From assembly GCF_004000435.1 (NCBI RefSeq), contig NZ_RBVZ01000007.1, forward strand, positions 1-64,000: DNA of 64,000 nucleotides, in the 5' to 3' direction. The stretch's first letter is position 1, and every line of letters starts with the position of its first letter. A program made the translations under genes and the position numbers. The notes under the pieces were generated by a model. The model was not told where the DNA came from, did no database searches, and saw only the letters and a program-made list of their open reading frames with translations. This document shows, piece by piece, positions 17,502 to 28,651 of this stretch. The DNA comes from Alexandriicola marinus. Lineage in GTDB: Bacteria > Pseudomonadota > Alphaproteobacteria > Rhodobacterales > Rhodobacteraceae.

Positions 17502-18117
17502 GTCGTGTCTCGAAGGCTTTCGAGATGTGATCACGCAGCGCCTTGTCGGCCCGATCCCCGTCACCCGAGGCGATTGCATCGACGATGGCCGCATGCTCCG
17601 CAAGCGTATCCTCCGACCGGCCCTCCGCCGCGATGGAAGTCGACGCCAGAAGCGCCATCGACCGGTGAACGAGGTCGAGTTGCTGCACCAGATACCTGTT
17701 GTGCGAGGCAAGGTGGATCTGCTTGTGAAACCGCCGGTTTGCCCGGCTCAGCGCCTCCGGATCCCCGATGAGCGCATGATCGGCTGCCAGCATGTCCTGC
17801 AGGACGCGGATTTCTTCGGGGGTCGCCTGCCGCGACGCAAGCCGGGCGGCCAGCCCTTCAAGCTCGCCCCGGACGACATACAATTCCGCCATCTGGTTGT
17901 GATCGAGCGAGGCCACGATCAGCGACCGGCCATCCCGCGTCAGGAGCGATTGCGTCTCGAGCCGTTGCAGCGCCTCGCGGATCGGGGTCCGGGACACGCC
18001 GAACCGTTCGGCCAGTTCGCTTTCGACCAGCCGGTCGCCGGGTTTGTACATGCCCGTGTCGATGGCTTCGAGGATCAGCCCGTAGGCATCTTTCTGCGGG
18101 CTTCTGAGATCGCTCAT
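17464..18117 (-). CDS. GntR family transcriptional regulator (FadR/FCD type)
   Basis: A 217-residue repressor-type regulator. Residues 5-70 form the winged helix, with Y-K-P-G-D-R-L-V-E-S-E-L-A-E-R-F-G-V-S-R-T-P-I-R-E-A-L. Residues 80-210 form an all-helical FCD ligand-binding domain with the metal-site pattern R-F-H near 140 and H in A-E-H-A and D-H-I later. Typical effectors are small carboxylic acids; the target is unclear. It is divergent from the HAD nucleotidase gene and overlaps the glycosyltransferase gene tail to tail. Confidence 0.9.
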   Translation of the reverse strand: MSDLRSPQKDAYGLILEAIDTGMYKPGDRLVESELAERFGVSRTPIREALQRLETQSLLTRDGRSLIVASLDHNQMAELYVVRGELEGLAARLASRQATPEEIRVLQDMLAADHALIGDPEALSRANRRFHKQIHLASHNRYLVQQLDLVHRSMALLASTSIAAEGRSEDTLAEHAAIVDAIASGDGDRADKALRDHISKAFETRLRLDAAKVEAAQ

Positions 18118-18230
18118 ATCGTCTTTCCAGTTTGTCGTTGCACGAACCTATCCCCCAGCCGCACCGGCAATCAAGCGCGAAGCCCCGTCGCGCTTGCCCA
18201 TATGCAGCGCAGGCACTATCCGTCACCTTC

Positions 18231-18875
18231 ATGGTCAAAGATGCATTTTCACATGTCCGGGCGTGGGTGTTCGACCTCGACAACACGCTCTACCCGCCCG
18301 AAATTCGACTGTTCGACCAGATCGAACGGCTCATGACCGCCTATGTCAGCGAGACATTGGGCGTCAGCCATGCCGAGGCCGATCACCTGCGCGGCCATTA
18401 CTGGAAAACCTATGGAACCACATTGGCCGGGCTGATGGCCGAACATGACCTCGACCCGGACCCCTATCTGGTGGCCGTCCACGATATCGACATGACTGTC
18501 CTGCCGCCCGATCCCGCCCTTGCAGCGGCCATCTCGGCCCTGGGCGGACGCAAGATCGTCTATACGAACGGCTCGGCCCCCTATGCTGAACGGGTCATCG
18601 CCGCGCGTGGATTGTCGGGCGTCTTCGACGCGGTCTATGGCGTCGAACATGCGGGCTACCGGCCCAAACCCGAAGAAGACGCCTTCCAGCGGGTCTTTGC
18701 CACCGACGGGATCAATCCGCGCGAAGGCGCGATGTTCGAGGATGACCCGCGCAACCTTGCCGCGCCCCATGCGATGGGGATGCGCACGGTCCACGTGGCC
18801 TCTGCCCGTGCGGAAGAGCCACATGTCGAATTCCACGCGGGCGACCTGTCGGCATTCTTGTCGCAGCTGGGCTGA
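18231..18875 (+). CDS. Pyrimidine 5'-nucleotidase, HAD superfamily
   Basis: A 214-residue HAD hydrolase predicted to dephosphorylate pyrimidine nucleotides (SDT1-like group). The nucleophile and acid/base Asp15 and Asp17 are in V-F-D-L-D-N-T-L-Y-P. Motif II is I-V-Y-T-N-G-S, and motifs III/IV are the Lys in Y-R-P-K-P and F-E-D-D-P-R-N-L. The Y-P after the first motif and the all-helical cap are typical of this subgroup. The ATG at 18231 opens the HAD domain directly. The UbiH-like gene follows after about 40 bases on the same strand. Confidence 0.9.
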   Translation: MVKDAFSHVRAWVFDLDNTLYPPEIRLFDQIERLMTAYVSETLGVSHAEADHLRGHYWKTYGTTLAGLMAEHDLDPDPYLVAVHDIDMTVLPPDPALAAAISALGGRKIVYTNGSAPYAERVIAARGLSGVFDAVYGVEHAGYRPKPEEDAFQRVFATDGINPREGAMFEDDPRNLAAPHAMGMRTVHVASARAEEPHVEFHAGDLSAFLSQLG

Positions 18876-18917
18876 TTGCGCTTTCCCAAAGGGTCCGGGC
18901 GGCCTATCTCGAAAGGC

Positions 18918-20147
18918 ATGGAGCGCACGAAAACCGATATCATCATCGCAGGCGGCGGCGTCGCCGGGTTGACGGCCGCGGCCGCCTTTGGGGCCGAAGG
19001 ATTTCGCACGATCTGCGTCGACCCTGCCCCGCCCGTGACAGACGGCGCGGCGCCGGGCGCCGATTTGCGCACGACCGCCTTCCTGCAACCGGCCCGTGCC
19101 CTGCTCGAGGCCGCGGGCATCTGGGACAGGCTCAGCCCCGAGGCCATGCCTCTCGAGATCATGCGGATCATCGACGCGGGCGGCCGCGACGGAGAGGCCC
19201 GTGTCTCGCGCGATTTCGATTCCGCCGATCTGGGCGATGCGCCCTTTGGCTGGAACTTCCGCAACTGGGTCCTGCGGCGCGAAATCCTCGCCCGGCTTGA
19301 CAGCCTGCCGACCGTCGATTTCCGGCCCGGCGTCGGCTTTGTGAACATGGTCCCGCGCGAGAATTCGGTGATCGTCACGCTCAGCGACGGGCAGGTGATC
19401 GAGGCGCGGATGCTGGTGGCCTGCGACGGCCGCGACAGTGCCGTCCGCGCAGCCTGCGGGATCGGGGCGCGCACGCTGCGCTATGGTCAAAAGGCGCTGA
19501 GCTTCGCGGTCACCCATCCGGTGCCGCATGACAATGTCTCGACCGAGATTCACCGACAGGGCGGGCCGTTCACTTTCGTGCCTCTGCCCGATCACGAGGG
19601 CCAACCCTGTTCAGCCGTCGTCTGGATGGAGCGCGGCCCCGAGGCGCAACGCCTTGCCGCCCTGCCCCGCGAGGCCTTCGAGGCCGAGGCGACCGAGCGG
19701 AGCACGGGCCTTCTTGGCGCGTTGCGCCTTGTCGCCGGGCCGCAGGTCTGGCCGATCATCTCGCGGATCGCGGACCGGATGGACGGGCCGCGCACCGCGC
19801 TGATGGCCGAAACGGCCCATGTCGTCCCCCCGATCGGTGCGCAGGGGCTGAACATGAGCCTGGCCGATCTGTCCTGCCTACTGGACCTCGCCCGCGCCGA
19901 CCATGACGGGATCGGCAGCCGCAAGATGCTGGCCACCTATCACCGCAAACGTCATCCCGAGATCGCGATCCGGGTTGCGGGCGTCGACGCGCTCAACCGC
20001 GCGTCGATGGCCTCTTCTCCCCTGCTCCACGATCTTCGCGCCATGGGGATGCGCGCGCTTCACGACGTGGCGCCCGTCCGCAAGACACTGATGCGGCTGG
20101 GCCTCGGTCTAGGCCGGGGCGCCGAGCGCCCGATCAAGGGCGGCTGA
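18918..20147 (+). CDS. UbiH/UbiF/COQ6-family FAD-dependent hydroxylase (ubiquinone synthesis)
   Basis: A 409-residue flavoprotein monooxygenase expected to hydroxylate the ubiquinone ring precursor at the membrane. It has the N-terminal dinucleotide fold G-G-G-V-A-G-L-T-A-A, the mid-sequence C-D-G-R-D-S motif contacting FAD and NAD(P)H, and the C-terminal A-H-V-V-P-P-I-G-A-Q-G-L-N-M-S-L that binds the flavin. GAAAGG precedes the ATG. Alphaproteobacteria use several paralogues (UbiH, UbiL, UbiM), and which carbon is hydroxylated cannot be told here. Its 3' end overlaps the convergent aminotransferase gene by 39 bases. Confidence 0.88.
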   Translation: MERTKTDIIIAGGGVAGLTAAAAFGAEGFRTICVDPAPPVTDGAAPGADLRTTAFLQPARALLEAAGIWDRLSPEAMPLEIMRIIDAGGRDGEARVSRDFDSADLGDAPFGWNFRNWVLRREILARLDSLPTVDFRPGVGFVNMVPRENSVIVTLSDGQVIEARMLVACDGRDSAVRAACGIGARTLRYGQKALSFAVTHPVPHDNVSTEIHRQGGPFTFVPLPDHEGQPCSAVVWMERGPEAQRLAALPREAFEAEATERSTGLLGALRLVAGPQVWPIISRIADRMDGPRTALMAETAHVVPPIGAQGLNMSLADLSCLLDLARADHDGIGSRKMLATYHRKRHPEIAIRVAGVDALNRASMASSPLLHDLRAMGMRALHDVAPVRKTLMRLGLGLGRGAERPIKGG

Positions 20148-21254
20148 GAACCGGGCCACCGTCCCGGGCACGTCCTTCAGCTTGTCGAGGCCGAAAAGGC
20201 CGACCCGGAAGGTCCGGAAATCGGCCGGCTCGTCGACCTGAAGCGGCACACCCGCGGCGACCTGCGTGCCCGACGCCGCAAAGACCTTGCCGGTCTGGAC
20301 ATCGGGATCGTCGGTATAGCTGACAACAACGCTTGGCGCCTCATAGCCGGGTGCCGCGATCGACTTGATCCCGCGCTCAGCCAGCAGGTCACGGATCGCG
20401 CGGCCCAGCGCCGTCTGCGCGGCCTTGGCCTCGGCAAAGCCGAAATCCCGGGTCTCGATCATCGTGTCGCGAAACTCCCGCAGACCGTCGGTGGGCATCG
20501 TTGCGTGATAGGCATGGCCGCCGTTCTCGTAGGCCTTCATGATCTGATGCCACTTCGCCAGATCGAGCGCGAAGGAATTGGCGGAGGTCGCGCCCATCCG
20601 TTCGGCCGCCCGCTCCGACATCATGACCAGCCCGGCACAGGGGGTGGAGGACCAGCCCTTCTGCGGTGCCGACAGAAGAACATCGACCCCGGTCGCGGCC
20701 ATGTCGACCCAGATGCAACCCGAGGCGATGCAATCCAGAACCATCAGCGCGCCCACGTCATGGGCCGCCGTGGCCATCGCCGTGATGTAGTCGTCGGACA
20801 GGATGATCCCGGCCGAGGTTTCCACATGGGGCGCAAAGACGACATCGGGCTTCGCCTCGCGGATCGCGGCGGTCACCTCTTCGATCGGTGCCGGGGCAAA
20901 GGGCGCGCGGCTGTCATTGCCCGTCTGGCGGGCCTTGAACACGGTGGTTTCACGGGCAAATCCGCCCGCTTCGAAAATCTGCGTCCAGCGGTAGGAGAAC
21001 CAGCCATTGCGCACAATCAGCGCATGGGCATCGCCGCCGAATTGGCGGGCGACCGCCTCCATCCCGAAGGTGCCGCCGCCCGGCACGATCGCCACCTCCG
21101 CCGCGCCGTACACCTCTTTCAGCATGCCCGAGATGTCGCGCATCACCTGCTGGAACGGCTGGCTCATGTGATTGAGCGACCGGTCCGTGAAGACGACCGA
21201 GAATTCCTCGAGCCCGCCAGGGTCGACGGTGTCGAGTGGGAAGTGCTGTGTCAT
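20109..21254 (-). CDS. Class V aminotransferase (serine/alanine-glyoxylate type)
   Basis: A 381-residue PLP-dependent aminotransferase of the alanine-glyoxylate / serine-glyoxylate family. PLP-binding features are I-V-P-G-G-G-T-F near residue 57, the Asp in M-V-L-D-C-I-A-S near 174 and the Schiff-base Lys199 in S-A-P-Q-K-G-W-S. The length fits. In methylotrophs similar enzymes serve the serine cycle, but no serine-cycle neighbours are here, so glycine/serine interconversion or photorespiratory-type metabolism is only a guess. An Lrp gene follows on the same strand upstream. Confidence 0.85.
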   Translation of the reverse strand: MTQHFPLDTVDPGGLEEFSVVFTDRSLNHMSQPFQQVMRDISGMLKEVYGAAEVAIVPGGGTFGMEAVARQFGGDAHALIVRNGWFSYRWTQIFEAGGFARETTVFKARQTGNDSRAPFAPAPIEEVTAAIREAKPDVVFAPHVETSAGIILSDDYITAMATAAHDVGALMVLDCIASGCIWVDMAATGVDVLLSAPQKGWSSTPCAGLVMMSERAAERMGATSANSFALDLAKWHQIMKAYENGGHAYHATMPTDGLREFRDTMIETRDFGFAEAKAAQTALGRAIRDLLAERGIKSIAAPGYEAPSVVVSYTDDPDVQTGKVFAASGTQVAAGVPLQVDEPADFRTFRVGLFGLDKLKDVPGTVARFSAALDRALGAPA

Positions 21255-21330
21255 GGATCGTCTCCTCCTTGCGATGGGCAGACGATAGGTTCCACAGCGG
21301 CCGGTGCAAGCCCCGACGAGGCCATTTGTG

Positions 21331-21782
21331 TCAAAGGGGCCCGGGCCGGCGCTCCTCGCTCAGAAGAACGTTGGCCTCGACGTCACCGACGCCCGGCAAG
21401 GTCATTATACGGCGGCGCAGGACACGCTCGAAATCGGCAAGGTCCCGGGCGATGACCCGCAGGCGGTAATCGTAAAGTCCCAGCACATGTTCGACCGTCT
21501 GAACCTCGGGGATCGCGGTGACGGCACGTTCGAAATCCTCGAGGCTGACGCGGCTCTTGGTCGACAGCTTCACCCCAAGGAACACCGTCACACCAAAGCC
21601 CAGCGCCGCGGCATCGAGGATCAGGGCCTCGCCCGCGATGATGCCCGCCTCTTTCAGCGCGCGGATCCGGCGCCATGTGGCGGGCTGGCTCAGTCCCAGC
21701 TTGCGGCCAAGCTGCGCCGTAGTCTGATCCGCATCCTTCGACAGGGCCAGAAGGATTGCCCGGTCGGTCTCGTCGAAGACGT

Positions 21783-21786
<4 letters not shown>
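21331..21786 (-). CDS. Lrp/AsnC family transcriptional regulator (second of pair)
   Basis: A 151-residue feast/famine regulator. The N-terminal helix-turn-helix (about 4-60) contains D-R-A-I-L-L-A-L-S-K-D-A-D and L-G-R-K-L-G-L-S-Q-P-A-T-W-R-R-I. The RAM effector domain (about 70-145) contains V-Q-T-V-E-H-V-L-G-L-Y-D-Y. The GTG start (21786) overlaps the stop of the preceding Lrp gene as GTGA, so they are translationally coupled. Paired Lrp paralogues may form hetero-oligomers; this is inference. Confidence 0.92.
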
Positions 21787-23394
<1,608 letters not shown>

Positions 23395-23403
23395 TCGAGA
23401 CAG

Positions 23404-23481
23404 GAAATTCGCAGAATTTCAGTCGCTCCAACAAATTTCATCGAAATTTGTTCACGGCCCCGCAACGCGCTTGCGGGGCCG
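23404..23481 (+). terminator. Three successive hairpins after ilvC
   Basis: Ten bases past the ilvC stop lie GAAATTC-gca-GAATTTC (23404-23420), then a 9-bp perfect repeat ACAAATTTC-atc-GAAATTTGT (23431-23451), then an 11-bp GC-rich stem CGGCCCCGCAA / TTGCGGGGCCG (23455-23481). The last is terminator-like but lacks a T-run after it, so termination or 3'-end stabilisation are both possible. Confidence 0.55.
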
Positions 23482-23506
23482 TTCGCGTTGGGGCAAGTCA
23501 CGCCCG

Positions 23507-24418
23507 ATGACACCCGCACCCACACCCCGAAACTGGTTGTCGATCATGACACTCGGCCTGATCTGGGGCGGGACGTTCATGGTCGTGGCCATTGCACTCG
23601 AAGGTCATGGCCCGATCACGGTGGCCACGGCCCGCACCACGCTTGGCGCGCTGTCACTGCTGATCCTTGTCCGGATCATGGGACGGCCCTGGCCCGGGCG
23701 CGGCACCGGCCCTTTCGTGATCGGTGGCGGACTTCTGAGCACCGCAATCCCGTTCAGCCTGCTTAGCTGGGGTCAGCAATACGTCCCATCGGCCTTTGCC
23801 GGCCTCTCGATGGCGATGCTGCCATTGTTCGTCCTGCCGCTGGCCCATGTCTTCACCGATGAAAAGATGTCGCTGCGCAAAACGATCGGCGTCGGTCTCG
23901 GGTTCGTGGGGGCCCTGATCCTCTTTGGCCCGGGGCTTTCGGGGGGGCTCGCCGGGCCGGGCTTCATGGGGCAGCTGGCCTGTATCGCCGCCGCACTCTG
24001 CTACGCGATCTCTTCGGTAGTCACGCGGCGCTGCCCGCCGGTCGATCCGTTCAGCTTTGCCGCCATGACGCTGATCGTGGGCGCGGTGCCGCTGATCCCC
24101 GCCATGCTCCTGATCGAGGGGGTGCCCCGCTTCGAAGGTCTGCGGCCGGGCCTCGCGATCCTGTTCCTGGGCCTGTTTCCAACCGCGCTTGCCGCGCTGA
24201 TCCGTGTCTCGGTGATCCGCAGCGCGGGCACACTGTTTCTGACGCTGGTCAACTACATGGTGCCGCTGTGGTCGATCTTCTTCGGCTGGCTGATCCTGAG
24301 CGAAGACTTGCCCCTGCGCTTCTTCCTCGCGCTGGTGATGATCCTGTCAGGGGTCGTCGTGAGCCAGTGGAACAGCCTGAAACGCATCAGACTGCGCGCG
24401 CGCGCCTCAGGCGGCTGA
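23507..24418 (+). CDS. DMT/EamA family transporter
   Basis: A 303-residue inner-membrane protein with about ten TM helices in two EamA repeats; the first opens with [10 protein letters not shown]. Family members export amino acids, metabolites or drugs; the substrate is unknown, though the position after ilvC hints at amino-acid export. The ATG at 23507 begins a short polar leader before TM1. It overlaps the convergent glmM by 12 bases. Confidence 0.88.
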   Translation: MTPAPTPRNWLSIMTLGLIWGGTFMVVAIALEGHGPITVATARTTLGALSLLILVRIMGRPWPGRGTGPFVIGGGLLSTAIPFSLLSWGQQYVPSAFAGLSMAMLPLFVLPLAHVFTDEKMSLRKTIGVGLGFVGALILFGPGLSGGLAGPGFMGQLACIAAALCYAISSVVTRRCPPVDPFSFAAMTLIVGAVPLIPAMLLIEGVPRFEGLRPGLAILFLGLFPTALAALIRVSVIRSAGTLFLTLVNYMVPLWSIFFGWLILSEDLPLRFFLALVMILSGVVVSQWNSLKRIRLRARASGG

Positions 24419-25756
24419 GGCGGCCGCGGCTTCCACCTCCGCGACGATCCCGTCGACCACGGATGTCAGAAGACCTTCATCCTCGCATTCCGCCATCACC
24501 CGGACGAGCGGCTCCGTGCCAGACTTGCGGATCAAGAGCCGGCCCTGCCCCGAGAGGCGGTCTTCCGCGTCACTTACCGCCGCCTGCACCTGGCGGGCCG
24601 ACAGCGGATCGGCACCCTGCGCATAGCGGACGTTCTTCAACAGCTGGGGAACCTTCTCGAACTGGCGGGCCAGCGCGCTGGCAGGTTGGCCGCTCTCGAT
24701 CATCGAGGCCAGGAACTGAAGCCCGGCCAGAAGACCGTCGCCCGTCGTCGCGTAATCCGACATGACGATATGGCCTGATTGTTCGCCGCCAAGGTTCCAG
24801 CCGCCGCGGCGCATCGCCTCGACGACATAGCGATCTCCGACGGCCGTGCGCTCCAGCCTCAGGCCACGATCGCCGAGGAACCGTTCCAGCCCGAGGTTGG
24901 ACATCACCGTGGCGACCAGCGTGCCGTCCTGCAGGCGGCCGGCCTCGGCCCAGCGGCGCGCGATCAGCGCCATCAGCTGATCGCCATCCGCGACCTCGCC
25001 GTTTTCGTCGATGATCATGACCCGGTCGGCATCGCCATCGAGGCAAATCCCCAGATCGGCGCCATGGGTCACGACGGTTTCCGCGGCGACGCGGACATTC
25101 GTCGATCCGCAACCGTCGTTGATGTTATAGCCGTTGGGCGACACACCCACCGGGATGACGGTCGCGCCCAATTCCCACAGAACCTCGGGGGCGGTCTTGT
25201 AGGCCGCACCGTTGGCACAGTCGATCACGACCTTCAGACCGTCGAGCGATTGCCCCGCCAGCGTGGATTTCAGCCGTTCGGCATAGCGGAACCGGCCATC
25301 GTCGATCCGCCTCGCCCGGCCGATATTGCTGGCCTGCGCAGGCATGATCTCGCCTTCGATCAGCGTCTCGATCTCCGCCTCGGCCTCGTCGGAGAGCTTG
25401 AAGCCATCGGGTCCGAAGAACTTGATCCCGTTGTCGTCATGCGGGTTGTGGCTGGCCGAAATCATGATGCCGAGGCCCGCCCGCATCGAGGTGGTCAACA
25501 TGCCCACGGCGGGCGTCGGCACCGGCCCCAGCAACAGGACGTTCATCCCCGTCGAGGTCAGACCCGCAGTCAGCGCGTTTTCGAACATGTAGCCCGACAG
25601 CCGTGTATCCTTGCCGATCACGACCCGTTGCCCGTCCTGGCCGGGCTTGCGGAAATACCGGCCCGCCGCAGCCCCGATCTTGAGAGCCATCTCGGCCGTC
25701 ATCGGGCTCTGGTTGGCCTTGCCACGGATCCCATCCGTTCCGAACAGCTTGCGCAT
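24407..25756 (-). CDS. glmM: Phosphoglucosamine mutase
   Basis: Converts glucosamine-6-phosphate to glucosamine-1-phosphate for UDP-GlcNAc, the precursor of peptidoglycan and lipid A. The 449-residue enzyme has the phosphorylated Ser102 in [12 protein letters not shown], the Mg2+ loop D-G-D-A-D-R and the C-terminal phosphate loop R-K-S-G-T-E-P. It begins 3 bases after the folP stop, so folB-folP-glmM form one operon, an order also common elsewhere. Confidence 0.98.
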   Translation of the reverse strand: MRKLFGTDGIRGKANQSPMTAEMALKIGAAAGRYFRKPGQDGQRVVIGKDTRLSGYMFENALTAGLTSTGMNVLLLGPVPTPAVGMLTTSMRAGLGIMISASHNPHDDNGIKFFGPDGFKLSDEAEAEIETLIEGEIMPAQASNIGRARRIDDGRFRYAERLKSTLAGQSLDGLKVVIDCANGAAYKTAPEVLWELGATVIPVGVSPNGYNINDGCGSTNVRVAAETVVTHGADLGICLDGDADRVMIIDENGEVADGDQLMALIARRWAEAGRLQDGTLVATVMSNLGLERFLGDRGLRLERTAVGDRYVVEAMRRGGWNLGGEQSGHIVMSDYATTGDGLLAGLQFLASMIESGQPASALARQFEKVPQLLKNVRYAQGADPLSARQVQAAVSDAEDRLSGQGRLLIRKSGTEPLVRVMAECEDEGLLTSVVDGIVAEVEAAAASAA

Positions 25757-25759
25757 GAT

Positions 25760-26767
25760 CTACTCGCCCCTCTCATGCAGCGCCAGGTGCAGGCGCAGGG
25801 CCTGTCTGGTCTCGTATGTATCATGGACCCGCAGGATGTGCGCGCCCCGGTCCGCAGCATGCAACGCCACGGCCACGGATCCGCCCAGCCTGTGCTTGGC
25901 CACCGCGGCCTCGCCGATTTCACCGATGAATCGTTTGCGCGACGCGCCGACCAAAAGCGGAACTCCCAATCCATGATACAGGGAAAGATCGCGAAGCAAG
26001 CTCAAATTGTGTTGCAGCGTCTTTCCAAAACCGATGCCGGGATCGGCAATCAGCATCTCGGGCGCGATCCCTGCGCCCCGTGCCACGGCGATCCGCTCTG
26101 CCAGATGGTCAAAGACCTCGGCGACCACATCGCCATATTGCGCGCGGCTTTGCATGGTCTTGGGATCGGCGATGCTATGCATGAGGCAGATCGGCACCTC
26201 GCGCTCGGCCGCGACCGACAGGATCTCGGGGTCAAAGCGACCCGCCGCCACATCGTTGATCATGTCCGCCCCCGCATCGAGGGCGGCGACGGCCACCGCC
26301 GCCTTGCGGGTATCGATCGAGATGGGCGTGGTGAGGCCGGCATCCCGGATGCCCCGGATCACGGGAACGACACGGGCGATCTCGTCCCCGATCGTGACCT
26401 CATCGGCGCCGGGACGGGTACTCTCGCCACCTATGTCAAGAATATCAGAGGCTTGTGACATGATCTTCGCGCGGGAGACTGCATCAGCGACCGCCAGCAG
26501 ATCGCCACCGTCGGAAAAACTGTCAGGCGTGATGTTGAGGATGCCCATGACACGGGGGCGCTCGAGCGTCATCCCGCACAGATCGGGCCGCAGCCCCGCA
26601 AGCGCATCTCGGTCCGCAGGGGCGAGGTCCCGGGCCGGCAGGACAGAACCTTCGGCCCTTTCGACCACCTCGAACCACGCATGGGCGCTGCCGGCAAGCG
26701 GCAGGCACTGGCGGGGATCGAACCCCTCCGCCCCTGTGCGCGCCATGGGCCTGAGACCGGGCGTCAT
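25760..26767 (-). CDS. folP: Dihydropteroate synthase
   Basis: Joins p-aminobenzoate to dihydropterin pyrophosphate in folate synthesis; the sulfonamide target. The 335-residue protein has a TIM-barrel core with G-I-L-N-I-T-P-D-S-F-S-D-G-G, the G-G-E-S-T-R-P-G-A loop and D-P-G-I-G-F-G-K-T. A 75-residue N-terminal extension before the barrel is longer than in E. coli. The ATG at 26767 overlaps the folB stop as ATGA; the frame continues further upstream inside folB without support. Confidence 0.96.
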   Translation of the reverse strand: MTPGLRPMARTGAEGFDPRQCLPLAGSAHAWFEVVERAEGSVLPARDLAPADRDALAGLRPDLCGMTLERPRVMGILNITPDSFSDGGDLLAVADAVSRAKIMSQASDILDIGGESTRPGADEVTIGDEIARVVPVIRGIRDAGLTTPISIDTRKAAVAVAALDAGADMINDVAAGRFDPEILSVAAEREVPICLMHSIADPKTMQSRAQYGDVVAEVFDHLAERIAVARGAGIAPEMLIADPGIGFGKTLQHNLSLLRDLSLYHGLGVPLLVGASRKRFIGEIGEAAVAKHRLGGSVAVALHAADRGAHILRVHDTYETRQALRLHLALHERGE

Positions 26768-27684
26768 ACGTCTTCGAATTGGGCGACGTGCAGGTCGCTT
26801 GTCGTTTCGGGCGCGTCTGCACCCACAACCAGCAGTTCGGCCGCCCCGATATGTTCGGCAAACCACGCGACAAGCGAGACTGCGTCCCTTGGATCGACCG
26901 GGGCGCTATCGGCTGAATCGAGCACGATCTTCGACGGGGCCCAGACGCAGATCTGCCCGTGGCGCATCGCCCAGTCGAGTTCGGTCCGGGTGCCCACGAC
27001 GATGCAGCGCTTGTCCCGACCGGCAAGAACCCAGGCATTCTGTTCGACCGCAAGAAGATCGATCCGCCTCTGCGCCAGCGGTGCGGCACTTTGCGGTGCG
27101 GGCAAATCGGCCGGACCCACACAAAGGATCAGGGGCATCGGACCGCCAGACAAGGCGTCGATCCGATCCGACAGATCAGGCGCGGCAATCGCCGCGTTCG
27201 AAAGATAGACGACCCGGGGATGCGGAACACTGGCCTGAACCGGCGCAGCATCGGCATCGAGTTGGTCGCGCACGCGCACAATCTCGACCCCGAGGGCACC
27301 GGGGCCACGATCAAGCTTTTCCACCCGGACAAAGACGCGCTGTGCCTGCGGTTCGGCAAGGATGCGCAGGGCGACCCGTTCGGCCAGCGTTTCCAGAAGA
27401 TTCAGACGCTCGGCGCCAAGCTCCCACGCGATGGCCTCGGTCACTTTGTCATAGCTGAGGATACGGTCGACATCGTCGTCGACAGGGCCGGAGACCGGGA
27501 TCACTTCAACGACGACGTTGAACCTCAGCCGCTGCTCCGCGCCGCGTTCCTGCTGGAAGGCGCCGATCTCGGCCGTGACGATATGGTCGCGCAGGGAGAT
27601 CCTGTCGATCGGGGTTGTGCCGTCAGACGTGGCCTTGGCGCGTTCGCCCGGATGGGAGAAGGCCAGTCGGATTTCATCGGTCAT
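26764..27684 (-). CDS. folB: Dihydroneopterin aldolase with C-terminal extension
   Basis: Predicted to cleave dihydroneopterin to hydroxymethyl-dihydropterin in folate synthesis. Residues about 22-140 form the FolB tunnelling fold, with I-S-L-R-D-H-I-V-T-A-E-I-G near the start, the helix S-Y-D-K-V-T-E-A-I and the catalytic-type Lys in V-R-V-E-K-L. At 306 residues it is about twice the usual 120. The extra half (about 155-306) is Ala/Leu/Asp-rich with V-V-Y-L-S-N-A-A-I and a W-A-P-S-K-I-V-L-D-S stretch, which I do not recognise. It is the first gene of folB-folP-glmM. Confidence 0.88.
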   Translation of the reverse strand: MTDEIRLAFSHPGERAKATSDGTTPIDRISLRDHIVTAEIGAFQQERGAEQRLRFNVVVEVIPVSGPVDDDVDRILSYDKVTEAIAWELGAERLNLLETLAERVALRILAEPQAQRVFVRVEKLDRGPGALGVEIVRVRDQLDADAAPVQASVPHPRVVYLSNAAIAAPDLSDRIDALSGGPMPLILCVGPADLPAPQSAAPLAQRRIDLLAVEQNAWVLAGRDKRCIVVGTRTELDWAMRHGQICVWAPSKIVLDSADSAPVDPRDAVSLVAWFAEHIGAAELLVVGADAPETTSDLHVAQFEDV

Positions 27685-27785
27685 TGCGACCCCGATAACT
27701 CAGATTCGCGCTACACTATCAAGCCCCGGGGCGCTTGAATGCGTTCCGGCGCGGCATCCGGCCACGCCATTGCGACACGCGTGGC

Positions 27786-28481
27786 CTAGTTCGACGCCGT
27801 GCGCGTGTTGGCCCGGTAGAACAGATGGACACCGTATTGGGCCGTCCGCTCGAACCGGCGGGCCCACGACGGGTTCACCGCGGTGGTGTGATAATAGGTG
27901 GCGCCTTCGGTCAGCGGCCGTTCTGCGCCATCCAGCATCAGGCGCGCCACTTTACCGACCCGGGTATAGGCGCGCGGCTCGTTGATGACTTCGGAATTGC
28001 CGTCGCAGGTATAGGTGAACTGGCAGGCATACATCCGCCCGGTTCCCTGATTGACGACACTGCAAACGCTGTCGGGAAACTCGCGGCTGTCGACCCGGTT
28101 CAGGATAACCTCGGCCACGGCGAAAAGCCCGCGGGCGGTTTCGCCGCGCGCCTCGAAGTAAAGCGCCTCGGCGAGGCATTCCCATTCCGGTCCCCCAGAG
28201 GCCCGCGGCAGCGAGGCGAGATAATTCTCGGAATATTCGACGGTGCCGGGGATCGTCGGGATGTCACGCAAGGCGGCACTCGGGGGCGATGTCAGCGACG
28301 ACAGACGGGCGGAGGGCACAACCCGGAGGGCCTCTCGCTCCTGGCCCAGCAGGGCATCCAGCCTGCTTGCAAGAACTTCATCCGCGCTTGCCGGCACGGA
28401 GGCGAGCATCAAACCCGACACAAGCCCGAACGTTCCGATCGCACAGCGAACCGCGCGCACGACATTCTTCGCGACAATCAT
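27786..28481 (-). CDS. Cell wall hydrolase (SleB/CwlJ-type), secreted
   Basis: A 231-residue exported protein. A signal peptide (about 1-33, ending A-S-A) is followed by a linker and the hydrolase_2 domain (about 95-225), with catalytic-type Glu residues in E-C-L-A-E-A-L-Y-F-E-A-R-G-E, then A-V-A-E-V-I-L-N-R-V and C-Q-F-T-Y, and late Y-Y-H-T-T-A-V-N-P-S-W. Such proteins cut peptidoglycan glycan strands in the periplasm. The ATG at 28481, with GGGGTGGG upstream, starts the signal peptide; an upstream ATG adds unsupported residues. Confidence 0.92.
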   Translation of the reverse strand: MIVAKNVVRAVRCAIGTFGLVSGLMLASVPASADEVLASRLDALLGQEREALRVVPSARLSSLTSPPSAALRDIPTIPGTVEYSENYLASLPRASGGPEWECLAEALYFEARGETARGLFAVAEVILNRVDSREFPDSVCSVVNQGTGRMYACQFTYTCDGNSEVINEPRAYTRVGKVARLMLDGAERPLTEGATYYHTTAVNPSWARRFERTAQYGVHLFYRANTRTASN

Positions 28482-28651
28482 AAACCCACCCCAGGTTCCA
28501 CGCGGCTCAGCCCCGCGCAGGCACGGAGTTCCTAGAGGCTGGGCGCCGGTGAGTCTACCCGACCCACGGGATGATCGGCCATTCTTGGCCGATCTGGGGC
28601 GAGGTTGCAAAAGTCACCATCAAGACATGGTGTTAGACGGCACTCTTGATA

